A DNA stretch of 64,000 nt from CBDCYS01 sp965226245 (GCA_965226245.1 CBDDCL010000015.1:5890001-5954000), one strand, 5' to 3'; shown: positions 8,917 through 17,705, numbered from the stretch's first letter. Numbers and translations: made by a program. Notes: a model not told the origin generated them from the sequence alone.

Positions 8917-9809
8917 TGAAACCTGAGTTGTCCGTCGTCATTCCGTCCGTCAACGGGAAGCGGTTCGTCTTGGAATGCCTCGAAGCGCTGGAAGAGCAGA
9001 ACAACCGGGAGGCGATCGAGGTGATCGTATGCGACCGCTTACGGGATGGAACCGCGGAAGCCATACGCGAGCGGTTTCCCTGGGTCAAGGTGGAGAGCGA
9101 GCTTTACGAACATTCGATTCCCGCTCTGCGGTGGCACGGGATGAAGACGGCCCGCGCCGAAGTTGTCGCTGTTATCGAGGACCATTGCCTGGCCCCCCCC
9201 GGCTGGGCGGAACAGGTTCTGGCGGCACATGCCCAAGGCCACGATGTCGTGGCCGGTCCGGTGGAGAATGCCAGCCGGGACTCATTGTTTGACTGGGCGT
9301 TTTTCTTGCTGGAGTATGGCTCGTCGATGCCTCCACTGGCAGCGGGCAAGGGTGCGGCCATTCCTGGAGGCAGCGTCAGCTACAAGAAGGCGGTTCTTCC
9401 GCTGGAAGACAAGCGCTTCGCCGGGCTGTGGGAAAGCTTTCTGATCGGCGAGCTGCGGCGCGAAGGGGCGCGAATCCGCGTCGAGCCCGGCATGTTGATC
9501 CGTCACCGGACACCGTTTTCATTTCGCGAATTTGCGGTTCAGAAATATCTCTACTCTCGTTCATTCGCGGCCATGCGGGTTTCGGACTGTGGGCGAGCGG
9601 TTCGTTTGGCCTTTGCGGGCTTTGCCGTGACAGTCTTGCCGCTCCTGCTTCTGATGCGGCTGATCAGGACCGTATGGGCGAAGAAGCGCAACAGGCGTGA
9701 GCTGCTGCTAGCGTTGCCGATGATCGCGGTTTTCGTTTGTTGCGGCGCCGCCGGAGAAGCGATCGGCTACGGCGCCGGCGACGGGGCAAGCCTGCGGGCG
9801 GTTCGGTAG
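8916..9809 (+). CDS. Family 2 glycosyltransferase (paralogue of the preceding gene)
   Basis: A 297-residue GT2 enzyme whose order of motifs parallels the preceding gene: LSVVIPSVNGKRFVLECLEAL, VIVCDRLRDG, VVAVIEDHCLAPPGW (an ExH in the DxD position), PGGSVSYKKAVL, and a C-terminal pair of transmembrane segments (FAGFAVTVLPLLLLMRL and LLALPMIAVFVCCGAAG). The ATG overlaps the upstream TGA by one base (tgatg), so the three genes form one coupled operon with a methyltransferase. The two glycosyltransferases probably arose by duplication and act in sequence on one membrane-linked glycan. Donor and acceptor are unknown. Confidence 0.86.
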   Translation: MKPELSVVIPSVNGKRFVLECLEALEEQNNREAIEVIVCDRLRDGTAEAIRERFPWVKVESELYEHSIPALRWHGMKTARAEVVAVIEDHCLAPPGWAEQVLAAHAQGHDVVAGPVENASRDSLFDWAFFLLEYGSSMPPLAAGKGAAIPGGSVSYKKAVLPLEDKRFAGLWESFLIGELRREGARIRVEPGMLIRHRTPFSFREFAVQKYLYSRSFAAMRVSDCGRAVRLAFAGFAVTVLPLLLLMRLIRTVWAKKRNRRELLLALPMIAVFVCCGAAGEAIGYGAGDGASLRAVR

Positions 9810-9841
9810 ACAGGGCGGGGACCCTATGCTGCAAGAAGCCG

Positions 9842-10970
9842 CTACTCCATCTCACGGTCTTCGCCGGCCAGCTTGCCGGTCTTGTCGTAGACCAGGTAGG
9901 CGTGCATGAAGCGGCTGAGATCGCCGTCGAGTACGCGGTCCACATCGCCGCTTTCCAGTTTGCTGCGCAGGTCTTTGACGAGGCGATAAGGGGCCAGCAC
10001 GTAGTTTCGAATCTGGCTGCCGAAATTGATGTCGGCCTTCGAAGCTTCGAGCTTGTCGGCTTCGGCTTGCTTTTTTTTCATTTCATGGTCGTAAAGCCGC
10101 GCTTGAAGAACCTTCATGGCGGATGCTTTGTTCTTGTGCTGAGAGCGCTCGTTCTGGCACTGCACGACGATGTTCGTCAGCAGGTGCGTGATCCGCACCG
10201 CGGAGTCGGTTCGGTTGACGTGCTGGCCGCCGGCCCCGCCGGAACGATAGGTGTCGATGCGCAAATCCTCGGGACGAATGTCCACCTTGATCTCGTCGTC
10301 GATCTCGGGGTAGACGAACACCGAGCCGAACGATGTGTGGCGCCTGGCGTTGGAGTCGAACGGGGAGATCCGAACCAGCCGATGCACGCCCACTTCGGAC
10401 CGCAGCAAGCCATAAGCGTTCTCGCCAGCGACGGTAAAGGTTGCTGATTTTAGGCCGGCCTCTTCACCCGCAATCGAATCCGTGACAACGGTTTTGAAAC
10501 TCTCGCGCTCGGCCCAGCGAAGGTACATGCGCAGCAGCATTTCGGTCCAGTCCTGGGCCTCGGTGCCGCCGGCGCCCGCATGCAGGACGACGATTGCATT
10601 GCGATGGTCGTTCTGGCCGGAGAGCAGCGCTTCGGTTTCGACGAGGTCAGCCCGCTGCCGAAGCGAGCCCATCTCCGACTCGATGTCGCCGCTGACGGCC
10701 TCGCCCTCGCGGGCCAGCTCAAACAGCGTTTCAAGGTCGGCGAGCGCCTGGCCTAGCGCCTGGTCGGTCGCAACGGCTGCGAGCAGGCGCTTGCGCCCCT
10801 GCATGAGTGTCTGGCTCTTTGCGGAATCGTTCCAAAAAGCCGGGTCCGCCATTTGCTTTTCGATCTTTTCTAGCAGTGGTTTCTTGCCGGAGGCGTCAAA
10901 GATACCCCCGAATAGCTTGCACGCGGCCGCGCAGGGGAGAGAATTCTCGATCCAGTTCGTCTAGCGTCAT
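9842..10970 (-). CDS. prfB: Peptide chain release factor 2 (programmed +1 frameshift)
   Basis: Class I release factor for UAA/UGA stops. The long frame carries the RF2 stop-recognition tripeptide SPF (VRISPFDSNARRHTSF) and the GGQ catalytic loop (RSGGAGGQHVNRTDSAVRI). Its true start is the ATG at 10970 in a different frame: 24 codons (MTLDELDREFSPLRGRVQAI, then RGYL) end at a UGA, and a +1 shift at CUU-UGA-C continues as DASGKKPLLEKIEKQ. The coding sequence is complement(join(9842..10897,10899..10970)), 375 residues, the normal RF2 length. RF2 shortage favours the shift, giving autoregulation. GGAG lies upstream of the ATG. Confidence 0.97.
10895..10910 (-). promoter_or_regulatory. prfB programmed +1 frameshift site
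   Basis: On the coding strand this reads CGGGGGTATCTTTGAC, essentially the canonical bacterial RF2 site: an internal Shine-Dalgarno-like GGGGG, a three-base spacer, then the slippery CTT followed by TGA C. Slippage of the peptidyl-tRNA-Leu from CUU to UUU bypasses the stop. Confidence 0.95.
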
Positions 10971-11039
10971 AGGGGTTTTCTCCGTGAACTTACCAGTGGG
11001 GGCCTCCTGGATGAGGCCGCTTTGAAAGGAGAGTTTAAG

Positions 11040-11210
11040 TCAAGTCGGCACGCCGTGTTCGTCGTAGCCAATCATCTCGTCAGCCGAACGCGGGTCCAGG
11101 GTCGGCCTTTCCGCACAGCGGTCAGAAATCTCGATCAGCTTCTCCATGGTGGTCTGCTTTCGCAACGCTTCTCGTTGTTGCGCGGTCTTCTTGTCCTGCG
11201 GCTCAGCCAT
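11040..11210 (-). CDS. Small VapB-like antitoxin, no adjacent toxin
   Basis: A 56-residue frame that I translated by hand (start ATG 11210, stop TGA at 11040-11042). It begins MAEPQDKKTAQQREALRKQ and ends RSADEMIGYDEHGVPT; the C-terminal GYDExGxP signature is characteristic of short VapB-type antitoxins that normally precede a PIN-domain VapC ribonuclease. No PIN gene follows: only about 70 bp separates it from prfB. It may be an orphan antitoxin, a solitary regulator or the remains of a toxin-antitoxin pair. Recognition rests on the C-terminal signature only. Confidence 0.6.
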   Translation of the reverse strand: MAEPQDKKTAQQREALRKQTTMEKLIEISDRCAERPTLDPRSADEMIGYDEHGVPT

Positions 11211-11291
11211 TACTGTAATTATCGTTCATCAGGATTGATTCTGGCTATTCGATCTGGCCGGCGAAGCATTCCGAAGCGCCGGTTGGGCGCT

Positions 11292-12317
11292 TTAGTAGGT
11301 CCGGAGCAGCGCCAAGGTCACCCAGCCAGAGGTCGATACGTGCTGGGCGTAGCTGGTCATGCCGGGAGGGCGAGTCGTTTCGGGCCAGCCGCCGGCGGGA
11401 AGCTGGGTCTTGATCAGAAACGCCCTGCCTTGAGCGATCAGATCGTCGATCCCTCGCTTGTCCGCGGCATCTTGCATTCCGCGAAATTCAGCCAGGCTCA
11501 ATAAGGCCAGCGCCGTGTCGAACGGTTCAGGAGGGCTGTTCTTGTAGGGCCCCCAGCCGCCATCGCTGGTTTGAGCAGCTGCAATCGTCTCGAACGCTGC
11601 TCTCAACTTCTCGTTCACCGCCGGCTTGCTTCCCGACAAGCCTTCGGAATCAGAATGGGCCAGCATCAGGGCCGCGGCGCCGATTACCGATTTCACCGGT
11701 GAGTTCAGCAACCACTCATCGGCGCGGGAAAGCGATCTCCCGAAACGGTCATCCCCCGCCAGGCGCTGAGCGTGGAGCAGGGTGCGCCGAGCCATGCGAG
11801 TTGCCAGCGCCGGCCCGTAGGTTGCTGGCGATCCCAACGAGTTGCCGGCATCGACTTGCCACGACCCGTCCTCTGCCTGGTCGGGAACGAGCATCTCCGC
11901 CGCTTCGATGAGCGCTTGCTTGTCGCCGATCAACCCCGTGTCAAAAGCGCCGGCAAGAGCCGCGGCGAACTGAATTCGAGCCAGCTTCTTGTCGCTAAAG
12001 CCGGGCTCGCCGAGGTTGCTGTCCCAAGCCAGGGGCCGGGCCAGCCAATCGGCCGTATCGTCGAGCACTCCGTTCTGAATGCTGAAGGACAGGCGTTTCG
12101 CCGCGAACAAGGCACGCGCCGCGTCACCGTTGTTGTGGCAAGAGAAGCAGTGGTTTTCGCGCGACCAGGCCGGCACTTCCTTCGACAGGTAGGCGACAGC
12201 GCGTTGTTCGGCGTTGGGTTGCTTCGGTTCGGCCGCCAAGGATGAGAAAACTTGTGTGAGAAGCAAGGCCAGAACCGGCGCGATCTGACGCGGTACGTTG
12301 ACGTCAAGCAGCCACAT
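11292..12317 (-). CDS. Squalene-cyclase-like repeat protein with a CxxCH heme motif, fused to a toxin-like start
   Basis: A 341-residue protein. After an export-like segment (APVLALLLTQVFSSLAAEP) comes a c-type heme motif ENHCFSCHNN, then alpha/alpha-barrel repeats of the prenyltransferase/squalene-oxidase type (ASDGSWQVDAG-like QAEDGSWQ, TSDGGWGPYKN, LPAGGWPETTRP). Such proteins are periplasmic in Planctomycetota and Acidobacteriota and are not known cyclases; the catalytic DxDD motif is absent. The first residues, MWLLDVNVPRQIAP, look like the start of a DUF5615 PIN-like toxin, and the ATG (12317) overlaps the stop of the DUF433 antitoxin by 14 bp, the normal arrangement of that pair. I infer that a deletion fused toxin start and signal peptide in frame. 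Confidence 0.75.
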   Translation of the reverse strand: MWLLDVNVPRQIAPVLALLLTQVFSSLAAEPKQPNAEQRAVAYLSKEVPAWSRENHCFSCHNNGDAARALFAAKRLSFSIQNGVLDDTADWLARPLAWDSNLGEPGFSDKKLARIQFAAALAGAFDTGLIGDKQALIEAAEMLVPDQAEDGSWQVDAGNSLGSPATYGPALATRMARRTLLHAQRLAGDDRFGRSLSRADEWLLNSPVKSVIGAAALMLAHSDSEGLSGSKPAVNEKLRAAFETIAAAQTSDGGWGPYKNSPPEPFDTALALLSLAEFRGMQDAADKRGIDDLIAQGRAFLIKTQLPAGGWPETTRPPGMTSYAQHVSTSGWVTLALLRTY

Positions 12318-12549
12318 GGGGAGAGTCCAGGAGTTCCGATGCAACTCTGAGAACCTCCGGGATCGCCTCACGGGGAAGAGGAGCGTAGGTTTCCTCGATC
12401 TCTTCGAGCGTCATTTGCTCAGCCAGGCACGACAAGATGAACGACACCGAGAAGCGCGTGCCGCGTATCGCCAGCTTACCCCCAAGCAGCTCTGGATCGC
12501 ACACGATCCATGCGTAATTCTTATACTGCCGCAGTCGCTCCGCGCTCAT
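12304..12549 (-). CDS. DUF433 family antitoxin
   Basis: An 81-residue protein of the DUF433 (VapB-like) family, with the conserved helix-turn-helix block CDPELLGGKLAIRGTRFSV, then ILSCLAEQMTLEEIEETYAPL. Proteins of this family pair with DUF5615 PIN-like toxins encoded immediately downstream. I start at the ATG at 12549 because AGGAGAGGG precedes it; an ATG 21 bases upstream has no such site. The downstream partner survives only as about 14 residues at the start of the cyclase-like protein, so this antitoxin appears to have lost its toxin. It may still bind DNA as an autoregulator. Confidence 0.85.
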   Translation of the reverse strand: MSAERLRQYKNYAWIVCDPELLGGKLAIRGTRFSVSFILSCLAEQMTLEEIEETYAPLPREAIPEVLRVASELLDSPHVAA

Positions 12550-12573
12550 CGTACCCTCTCCTGCTTTCATTAA

Positions 12574-12779
12574 GTTTCAATCGCCAGGTCGAAACCCAGC
12601 GCCTTTCAGGCGGTCAGCTTCGAGCGCGCGTTCGCAACGGAGCCGCGCCCGCAAGGGTGCGGTCCACTCCGGCAGTGACCGCGTTCCGATGACGGCCCCG
12701 ACTCACTGACTACCCTCGACCGCACCCTTGCGGGCGCGCCTCTGTTTCGGCCAAGCTACGCTTCAGGCGACTTTCAGGC
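12574..12779. repeat. R1 palindromic repeat, copy 2, with extended flanks
   Basis: The 109-bp core is 12637-12745 and matches 1831-1939 (inverted) and 53650-53758. Homology with the third copy extends about 60 bp to the left (tttcaatcgccaggtc, then aggcggtcagcttcgagcg) and about 35 bp to the right, so the full element is near 205 bp. It lies 46 bp past the stop of the PQQ protein gene. Confidence 0.85.
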
Positions 12780-12790
12780 TCACACGATGT

Positions 12791-14215
12791 TCAGTTCATC
12801 TCGCGGATGCAAAACAGCGAAGTCTGGCTTCGCAGGAAAATCTCGCCATTGACGATGGCCGGTGACGAGATGAACGAGTGGCCTTCGAGCGTATTGGTGG
12901 CGATGACCTCATACTCCTCGCCCATCTTGAGCACGACGACGTCGCCGTCCTCGGTCGAGAGGTACAGTTTTCCATTCGCGCCGACCGGAGACGCCTTGAA
13001 GCTATAGGGCTTCGGCAATCGCACCTGCTGGTAATAGGGTTCGCCCGTCGTTGCGTTGAAGCAACTGAGGAATCCGTTGTCAGTGACGAAATACAGCTTG
13101 TTGTCGTGCAACAGCGGCGAGGCTGTGTAGGAGTTGGCCCGCTGGTTCGTCCACAGAATCGCGTCGGAGTCCGTCAGGTCTCCTTTACCGCCCAGCCGAA
13201 TCGCCAGCAGATTGGGGTCGCGGTAACCACTCATCACGATCACGATGTCGTCTTGGATTACCGGGTTGGGGATAACGTTGCGGCCGAGGCCAGCCGCCTC
13301 CCAGATGACCTCGCCGGTTTCCAGGTCATAGCCGCGGGTCTTGGTTGTGCCGCTGACGACCGCTTGGGTGCGCCCGCCATGCTCGACAACCAGCGGCGCC
13401 GACCAGGAGCTCATCTCATCGCGGTCTTTGCGCCAAAGCTCCTTCCCGTTGTTCTTGTCGAGCACCACGATGAACGACTGGCCCTGGTGATCGCGCTTCA
13501 GAATCAGCTTGTCTCCATGAAGAACCGGAGGGTTTCCTTCGCCGAATTGCAAAATCTTCTGCATCTCGCCCAAGTCTTTTTCCCACAAGAGATTCCCGTC
13601 GAGGTCGAATGCATAGACACCGCGCGAGCCGAAATAGGCGAAAAGATGCTTGCCATCGGTGACCGGCGAGTTGGACGCAAAGCTGCCGTAGCGCTGGTGA
13701 TAACCCTCGTGCGGCTTGGCCACCTTGACCGTCTTCTGCCACAGCGTTTTCCCGGTATTCTTGTCCAGGCACAGCACCACGAACTTGTGTTCGACCCCGA
13801 TCGCTTTGCCGAGTCTCATGCCGCGTCCGCGGCCACCGCCCTTCTTGGTTCGCGGACCGCCGGCACGGGGTCCGTCCCCGCCTGGACCGCCAGGATGCCC
13901 GCCCCGCTTGCCTTGCGGCCTCGGACGAGCCTGAGGCTCCGGAATGGGCTCGGTCGGGATCGCCGCCGTTAGAAAGAGCTTGTCGACCCAAATTACCGGC
14001 GACGAGTGGCCCTTCCCTGGAATGTCGGTTTTCCACTTGATGTTCTTGGTATCGCTCCAGCGCGCGGGCGCGTCGCCCACGGCCATTCCGTTGTCGGCCG
14101 GGCCCCGCCAGCGAGACCAATTCCGCCCGTCGACGGCGGATTCGCCACACAAGAACACCGCGGAAAACGCGGCCACAAACAGTAGGGCTGAAGCGTATCG
14201 AACGCTCTGTTTCAT
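12791..14215 (-). CDS. Exported PQQ-like beta-propeller protein
   Basis: A 474-residue protein starting at ATG 14215 (GGAG upstream) with a signal peptide (YASALLFVAAFSAVFLCG). The mature part begins NWSRWRGPADNGMAV, the standard opening of the PQQ_2/BamB-like propeller family of Planctomycetota and Acidobacteriota, followed by repeated blades with tryptophan-docking motifs (DKNTGKTLWQK, DLDGNLLWEKDLG, DKNNGKELWRKD, DLETGEVIWEAAG, NATTGEPYYQQ). Between the first and second blades there is an unusual low-complexity insert rich in Gly, Pro, Arg and Lys (around residues 85-125). No dehydrogenase active site is visible, so the role is probably binding or scaffolding outside the cytoplasm. In the same frame it is preceded by a group II intron reverse-transcriptase fragment. 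Confidence 0.88.
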   Translation of the reverse strand: MKQSVRYASALLFVAAFSAVFLCGESAVDGRNWSRWRGPADNGMAVGDAPARWSDTKNIKWKTDIPGKGHSSPVIWVDKLFLTAAIPTEPIPEPQARPRPQGKRGGHPGGPGGDGPRAGGPRTKKGGGRGRGMRLGKAIGVEHKFVVLCLDKNTGKTLWQKTVKVAKPHEGYHQRYGSFASNSPVTDGKHLFAYFGSRGVYAFDLDGNLLWEKDLGEMQKILQFGEGNPPVLHGDKLILKRDHQGQSFIVVLDKNNGKELWRKDRDEMSSWSAPLVVEHGGRTQAVVSGTTKTRGYDLETGEVIWEAAGLGRNVIPNPVIQDDIVIVMSGYRDPNLLAIRLGGKGDLTDSDAILWTNQRANSYTASPLLHDNKLYFVTDNGFLSCFNATTGEPYYQQVRLPKPYSFKASPVGANGKLYLSTEDGDVVVLKMGEEYEVIATNTLEGHSFISSPAIVNGEIFLRSQTSLFCIREMN

Positions 14216-14289
14216 GGTGTTCTGCTCCCAGGCTTTGCGCCGACGGCTTTCAACAGAATAGCGGAATGCAGTGTCGTCGACGAGCGATG

Positions 14290-14512
14290 ATCGGGTCGGG
14301 TACCGGGGATTGCGCCCCGGCACCGGGCTCGGCGTCCAGCGCCCCGCCAGAAGTTTCGCCCGGATCTTCTCGCCGTGGCGTGCCAAGTGGGATGCGAGTT
14401 GGCCGGTGGTCATGGCGTCGATGCCCGCCGCGCCGTGGTTGCGTTTCACCGCCGCCAGCGCACGCCGCAGGTTCTCTTGGGCCGCCACTTGTTCCATCAG
14501 ATCATCGTGCAT
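14290..14512 (-). pseudogene. ltrA: 5' fragment of a group II intron reverse transcriptase/maturase
   Basis: Starting at ATG 14512 the frame reads MHDDLMEQVAAQENLRRAL, then KRNHGAAGIDAMTT and KLLAGRWTPSPVPG, which is the N-terminal RT-0/RT-1 region of LtrA-type intron-encoded proteins. Homology ends after about 70 residues, before any catalytic YADD motif, and the frame runs without a stop through unrelated sequence into the PQQ gene. The fragment cannot be a functional reverse transcriptase. It lies at the expected place inside the intron RNA region 14513-15070. Confidence 0.8.
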
Positions 14513-15070
14513 TGCTTTCTGTCGAGAGTCTCGCGGCTCGCGCTCTGGTTCCCGCCGGCCTTGGCTCGCCGCGGCTCCACCGCTATTGCCTCCGCCTGCT
14601 CCCCGTCGCGTTCCCCCAGCGGGGAAGGAGCTCTCGGCCCGGGACTCCGGGAAACCTCTTGCACGCTCTGCCAGTCGCTGCTCTAGCTTTGCTCCTTGGT
14701 CCTTCAGCCCTGCGCTGCAGCGGCGTTACCCGCCTTCTTCGCTACTATGGCCTCTGCTGACTTCTGCCCCGCTCTCACGCAGGAGCTCTCCCCAGCTAAG
14801 GCGCTGATTCTGTCCCTTCATTCCGCCCGGCTCTACCTCGCACGTCTCGTATGGATTGCGGGCTTCGCGGTGGCCAGCACGCTTACCGCCCGTACGCGGC
14901 CTCTCTGCCGGTTTGTGTTCCTACAGTCGAAGTATTTGTTCCCCGCTTCCTTCGGCTTTTACCGTGCGGCTTGCGCCCCACGACTTCCGCTCTGCGGTTC
15001 CCTACGGTTACCTCCATCGGTCCCGGCAGGATCGTTTCATCCTGCTAGAATCAGCCCATGCTGGGCACAC
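14290..15070 (-). mobile_element. Truncated group II intron (5' half only)
   Basis: On the minus strand the block begins with GTGTGCCCAGC, matching the GUGYG 5' splice-site consensus, at 15070. It contains the domain I-type sequence AGTCAGCAGAGGCCATAGTA commonly seen in bacterial group II introns, and leads into the LtrA start at 14512. The rest of the maturase and domains V and VI are missing; the PQQ gene takes their place. The element is therefore a dead relic left by truncation or recombination. The exact 5' boundary is inferred from the consensus. Confidence 0.7.
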
Positions 15071-16093
15071 TGGCGCGCGCCTCCCGGCGGGCAGCATCGG
15101 CCTCCGGGCCGACGTGCCTCGACACAGTCCCGTCAGGCGGGGCGCCTAGCGTGGAGGGACGCCACCGTGAAAGTGAGTGATGGAACCGGCCATCGCTCCC
15201 CAACCCCCACCAAAACACCCCTCCCCCCAAACGGGTCACGTTATTGCAAGACTTTTATTCCCTTTCAAGTCATACGTTTAAAGAAATCCGCTTCTAATTC
15301 CCCGCCCGCCGCCTGCTAATCTGAATATGTGAGACCGCTCCGCGCGCTTCCTGCAACAACCGTGGCGCACGGCTTTGGCGTGCCGCCCCGCGCCTCCGGC
15401 GCGTGGTCCGGGGACCTCGTTTCCCGTGGCCTCCAATCCGTATTCACAGGTATTGCCGCCAGCCCTCTGCCAGAACGTCCAGAGATCCTGGCTCGGAAGA
15501 AAAACACACGATTCAGGAGAAAAAGGGTCAAATCACCAGGGAGTCTGCCATGGGGGCGCCGCGACCCTTTGGAGTCAAGCCACTGAAAACAAAAACACTA
15601 TCCGTCGACAGCAACCACGAGAGGCAGAAAACGCCGAAAAGTCCGGTATATGTGCCATTCTCTGCCATTCTCTGCCATTTCATAAAGAAACGTTATAAAA
15701 TCTTATGTCCCAATCGACAACCTCTTTCGTTTCAACAACTTTATTTAGGCTCTCGCGGTGGCGAGCGGTGGCGACGCGACCTTTCGTAGTTGCCCGGAGA
15801 CGGTCGTGATCAGGGCGGAATGAAAGCCCGTTGAAACGGGCTGAGGAGCAACTTCGGGAGGGCTGGTCAACCGGCCCTAAAAGGACCGGCCTAAAGGAGA
15901 CCAAGCCACGTGAACGTGGCTCAACGGCTCTACCTAAGTGAAGAGTATTGGGGTTAGCTAAACTTGGGCTAAACTGGTTCTTTCCATTGCTTCAAGATCA
16001 CACTCATTCCGGTTCACTGCTGCTCCCGCGGGATTGTCCCGCTCGTTAGGCTTCCCGGGGTCATTCGCTTGTTCGTTATCCTAAGAGTTCACA
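15071..16093. other. About 1 kb without a recognisable gene
   Basis: No convincing coding frame. Visible structure: a short tandem repeat of ctctgccatt units (about 15657-15680); a run of small hairpins at 15820-15940 (agcccgttgaaacgggct, ggctggtcaaccggcc, agccacgtgaacgtggct); and a piece near 15943-15970 (gaagagtattggggttagc) resembling the end of repeat R3. The first 100 bp would be the 5' exon side of the truncated group II intron but match nothing I recognise. Confidence 0.5.
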
Positions 16094-17479
16094 ATGCTTG
16101 TCAAAACCAAACTGAAGGATTCGAAGATCTATCAGGCCTATCTGGAGAAGACGCCGGCTTCGGCTCAGAGTTTTCAGCGGGCTCGGGAGTTGTTTCCTAG
16201 TGGCGTGACGCACTATGGGCGGCATTTGCGGCCCTATCCGCTGTTTGTTTCCCACGCCAAGGGCTCGCGGAAGTGGGACGTCGATGGCAACGAGTACGTC
16301 GACTATTTCGGCGGGCATGGGGCGCTGATTCTGGGCCACGGCCATCCGGTGATCGTCGAAGCGGCGCAACGGCAACTGGCGCGCGGCACGCACTACGGCG
16401 CGGAACACGATTTGGAAATCGAGTGGGCCAGCCTGATCCGCGAGATGGTGCCCAGCTCGGAGACGTTGCGGTTTACCTCCTCCGGCACCGAGGCGACCCA
16501 CCTGGCGCTGCGGCTGGCGCGGGCCTATACTCGCAAGCCGAAGCTCATTCGCTTCGCGGGGCATTTCCACGGCTGGCACGACCACGTGGCGTTCGGCGCT
16601 TCCGGGCCGGGGGCCAGCGCCCCGGCGGGCATACTCAAAGAGATCGTCGAGCAGGTGATCGTTGTCGAACCGAACGATACCGCAAGCGTCGAGCGGATTC
16701 TCGAAGAACGCGACGACGTTGCGGCGTTGATGCTGGAGCCCACAGGAGCCAGTTTCGGGCGGATTCCCACCGGCGGTGAAACACTGCGGCGGTTGCGGGA
16801 TATCACAACCCGCCACGGCGTCGTCCTCATCTTTGACGAGGTCGTCACGGGCTTTCGCTGCTCACCCGGTGGCGCGCAAAGCCATTACAGCGTGACCCCC
16901 GACCTGACGACGCTGGCCAAGGTGGTTGCGGGCGGGCTTCCGGGCGCGGTTGTCACGGGCCGCTCCGGGATCTTCTCCAGCATGGACTTCGGCGGCGACG
17001 ACGAGAAAACTGTCGATCCCGCTGTCCCCCATCAAGGAACGTTCAACGCTTCGCCGCTCTCGGCCGCCGCCGGGGTAGCCGCGCTGAAACTTCTCAAGGA
17101 CGGCACGGCCATTGCTACCGCCAACGAAACGGCCGCCAACATCCGCAACGGAATGAATGCGGTCTTGCGCGGGCTGGGCGCGAGCTGGTGCGTTTATGGA
17201 GAGTTTTCGGCTGTCCATATCTTCACGAATCCGGAACGGGAATCCATCACGCCAACGGACATACTCGCCGGGCGAGTGCACTGGAAGACGCTGCAGTCGG
17301 GCGCGCCGCCCGAGTTGGTGCACAAGATCCGGCTGGGTTTCCTGTGCCAGGGCGTGGACGTCAATGGCTGGCCGGGAGGTTTGACTTCAGCGGTGCACGA
17401 CGGCGACGATGTCGATCGAACGGTTGCCGCTTTTGAAGAGATGGTGAAGCAGTTAGCGGAGGAAGGGGATCTCGACTGA
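16094..17479 (+). CDS. Class III PLP aminotransferase (glutamate-1-semialdehyde aminomutase-like)
   Basis: A 461-residue fold-type I PLP enzyme of the class III aminotransferase family. The N-terminal block SGVTHYGRHLRPYPLFVSHA and GNEYVDYFGGHGALILGHGHP, the cofactor region SSGTEATHLALRLARAYT, the Asp in LIFDEVVTGFR and the Schiff-base Lys in DLTTLAKVVAGGLPG are all present. It resembles HemL-like enzymes, but its length (HemL is about 430) and divergent C-terminus suggest a paralogue rather than the heme pathway enzyme. It stands alone, with about 1 kb of empty sequence before it and 1 kb after. The substrate is unknown. Confidence 0.87.
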   Translation: MLVKTKLKDSKIYQAYLEKTPASAQSFQRARELFPSGVTHYGRHLRPYPLFVSHAKGSRKWDVDGNEYVDYFGGHGALILGHGHPVIVEAAQRQLARGTHYGAEHDLEIEWASLIREMVPSSETLRFTSSGTEATHLALRLARAYTRKPKLIRFAGHFHGWHDHVAFGASGPGASAPAGILKEIVEQVIVVEPNDTASVERILEERDDVAALMLEPTGASFGRIPTGGETLRRLRDITTRHGVVLIFDEVVTGFRCSPGGAQSHYSVTPDLTTLAKVVAGGLPGAVVTGRSGIFSSMDFGGDDEKTVDPAVPHQGTFNASPLSAAAGVAALKLLKDGTAIATANETAANIRNGMNAVLRGLGASWCVYGEFSAVHIFTNPERESITPTDILAGRVHWKTLQSGAPPELVHKIRLGFLCQGVDVNGWPGGLTSAVHDGDDVDRTVAAFEEMVKQLAEEGDLD

Positions 17480-17558
17480 ACGGGTGGGCGGCCCGACCTG
17501 AGCTCGGGCGCCCGGTTGGATGGCTTCGTCTCGTTTTTATCATTAGGTCTGGGGTTAT

Positions 17559-17705
17559 GTGAAGGGTTCCAAGATTCAATTGACCGTGAAAGAGATCGGC
17601 GGCCAAATGGGCGAAGACCGCATGTTCCGCCCCGAAGACTGGGGACGAGACGGCCCGAAGTTCGATATAGCTGACCCGGCGCTATCGGAGAAGCCTGGGA
17701 CGTAG
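17559..17705 (+). other. Possible small open frame or gene fragment
   Basis: A 48-residue frame from GTG 17559 to TAG 17705 reads VKGSKIQLTVKEIGGQMGED, then FRPEDWGRDGPKFDIADPAL. The composition looks protein-like, but there is no Shine-Dalgarno and I recognise no family. It may be the tail of a lost gene. Confidence 0.2.

Noticed and set aside
16094..17479. Heme-biosynthesis HemL
   Set aside because: The PLP site is shared by all class III aminotransferases; the length and C-terminus differ from HemL and no heme genes are nearby.
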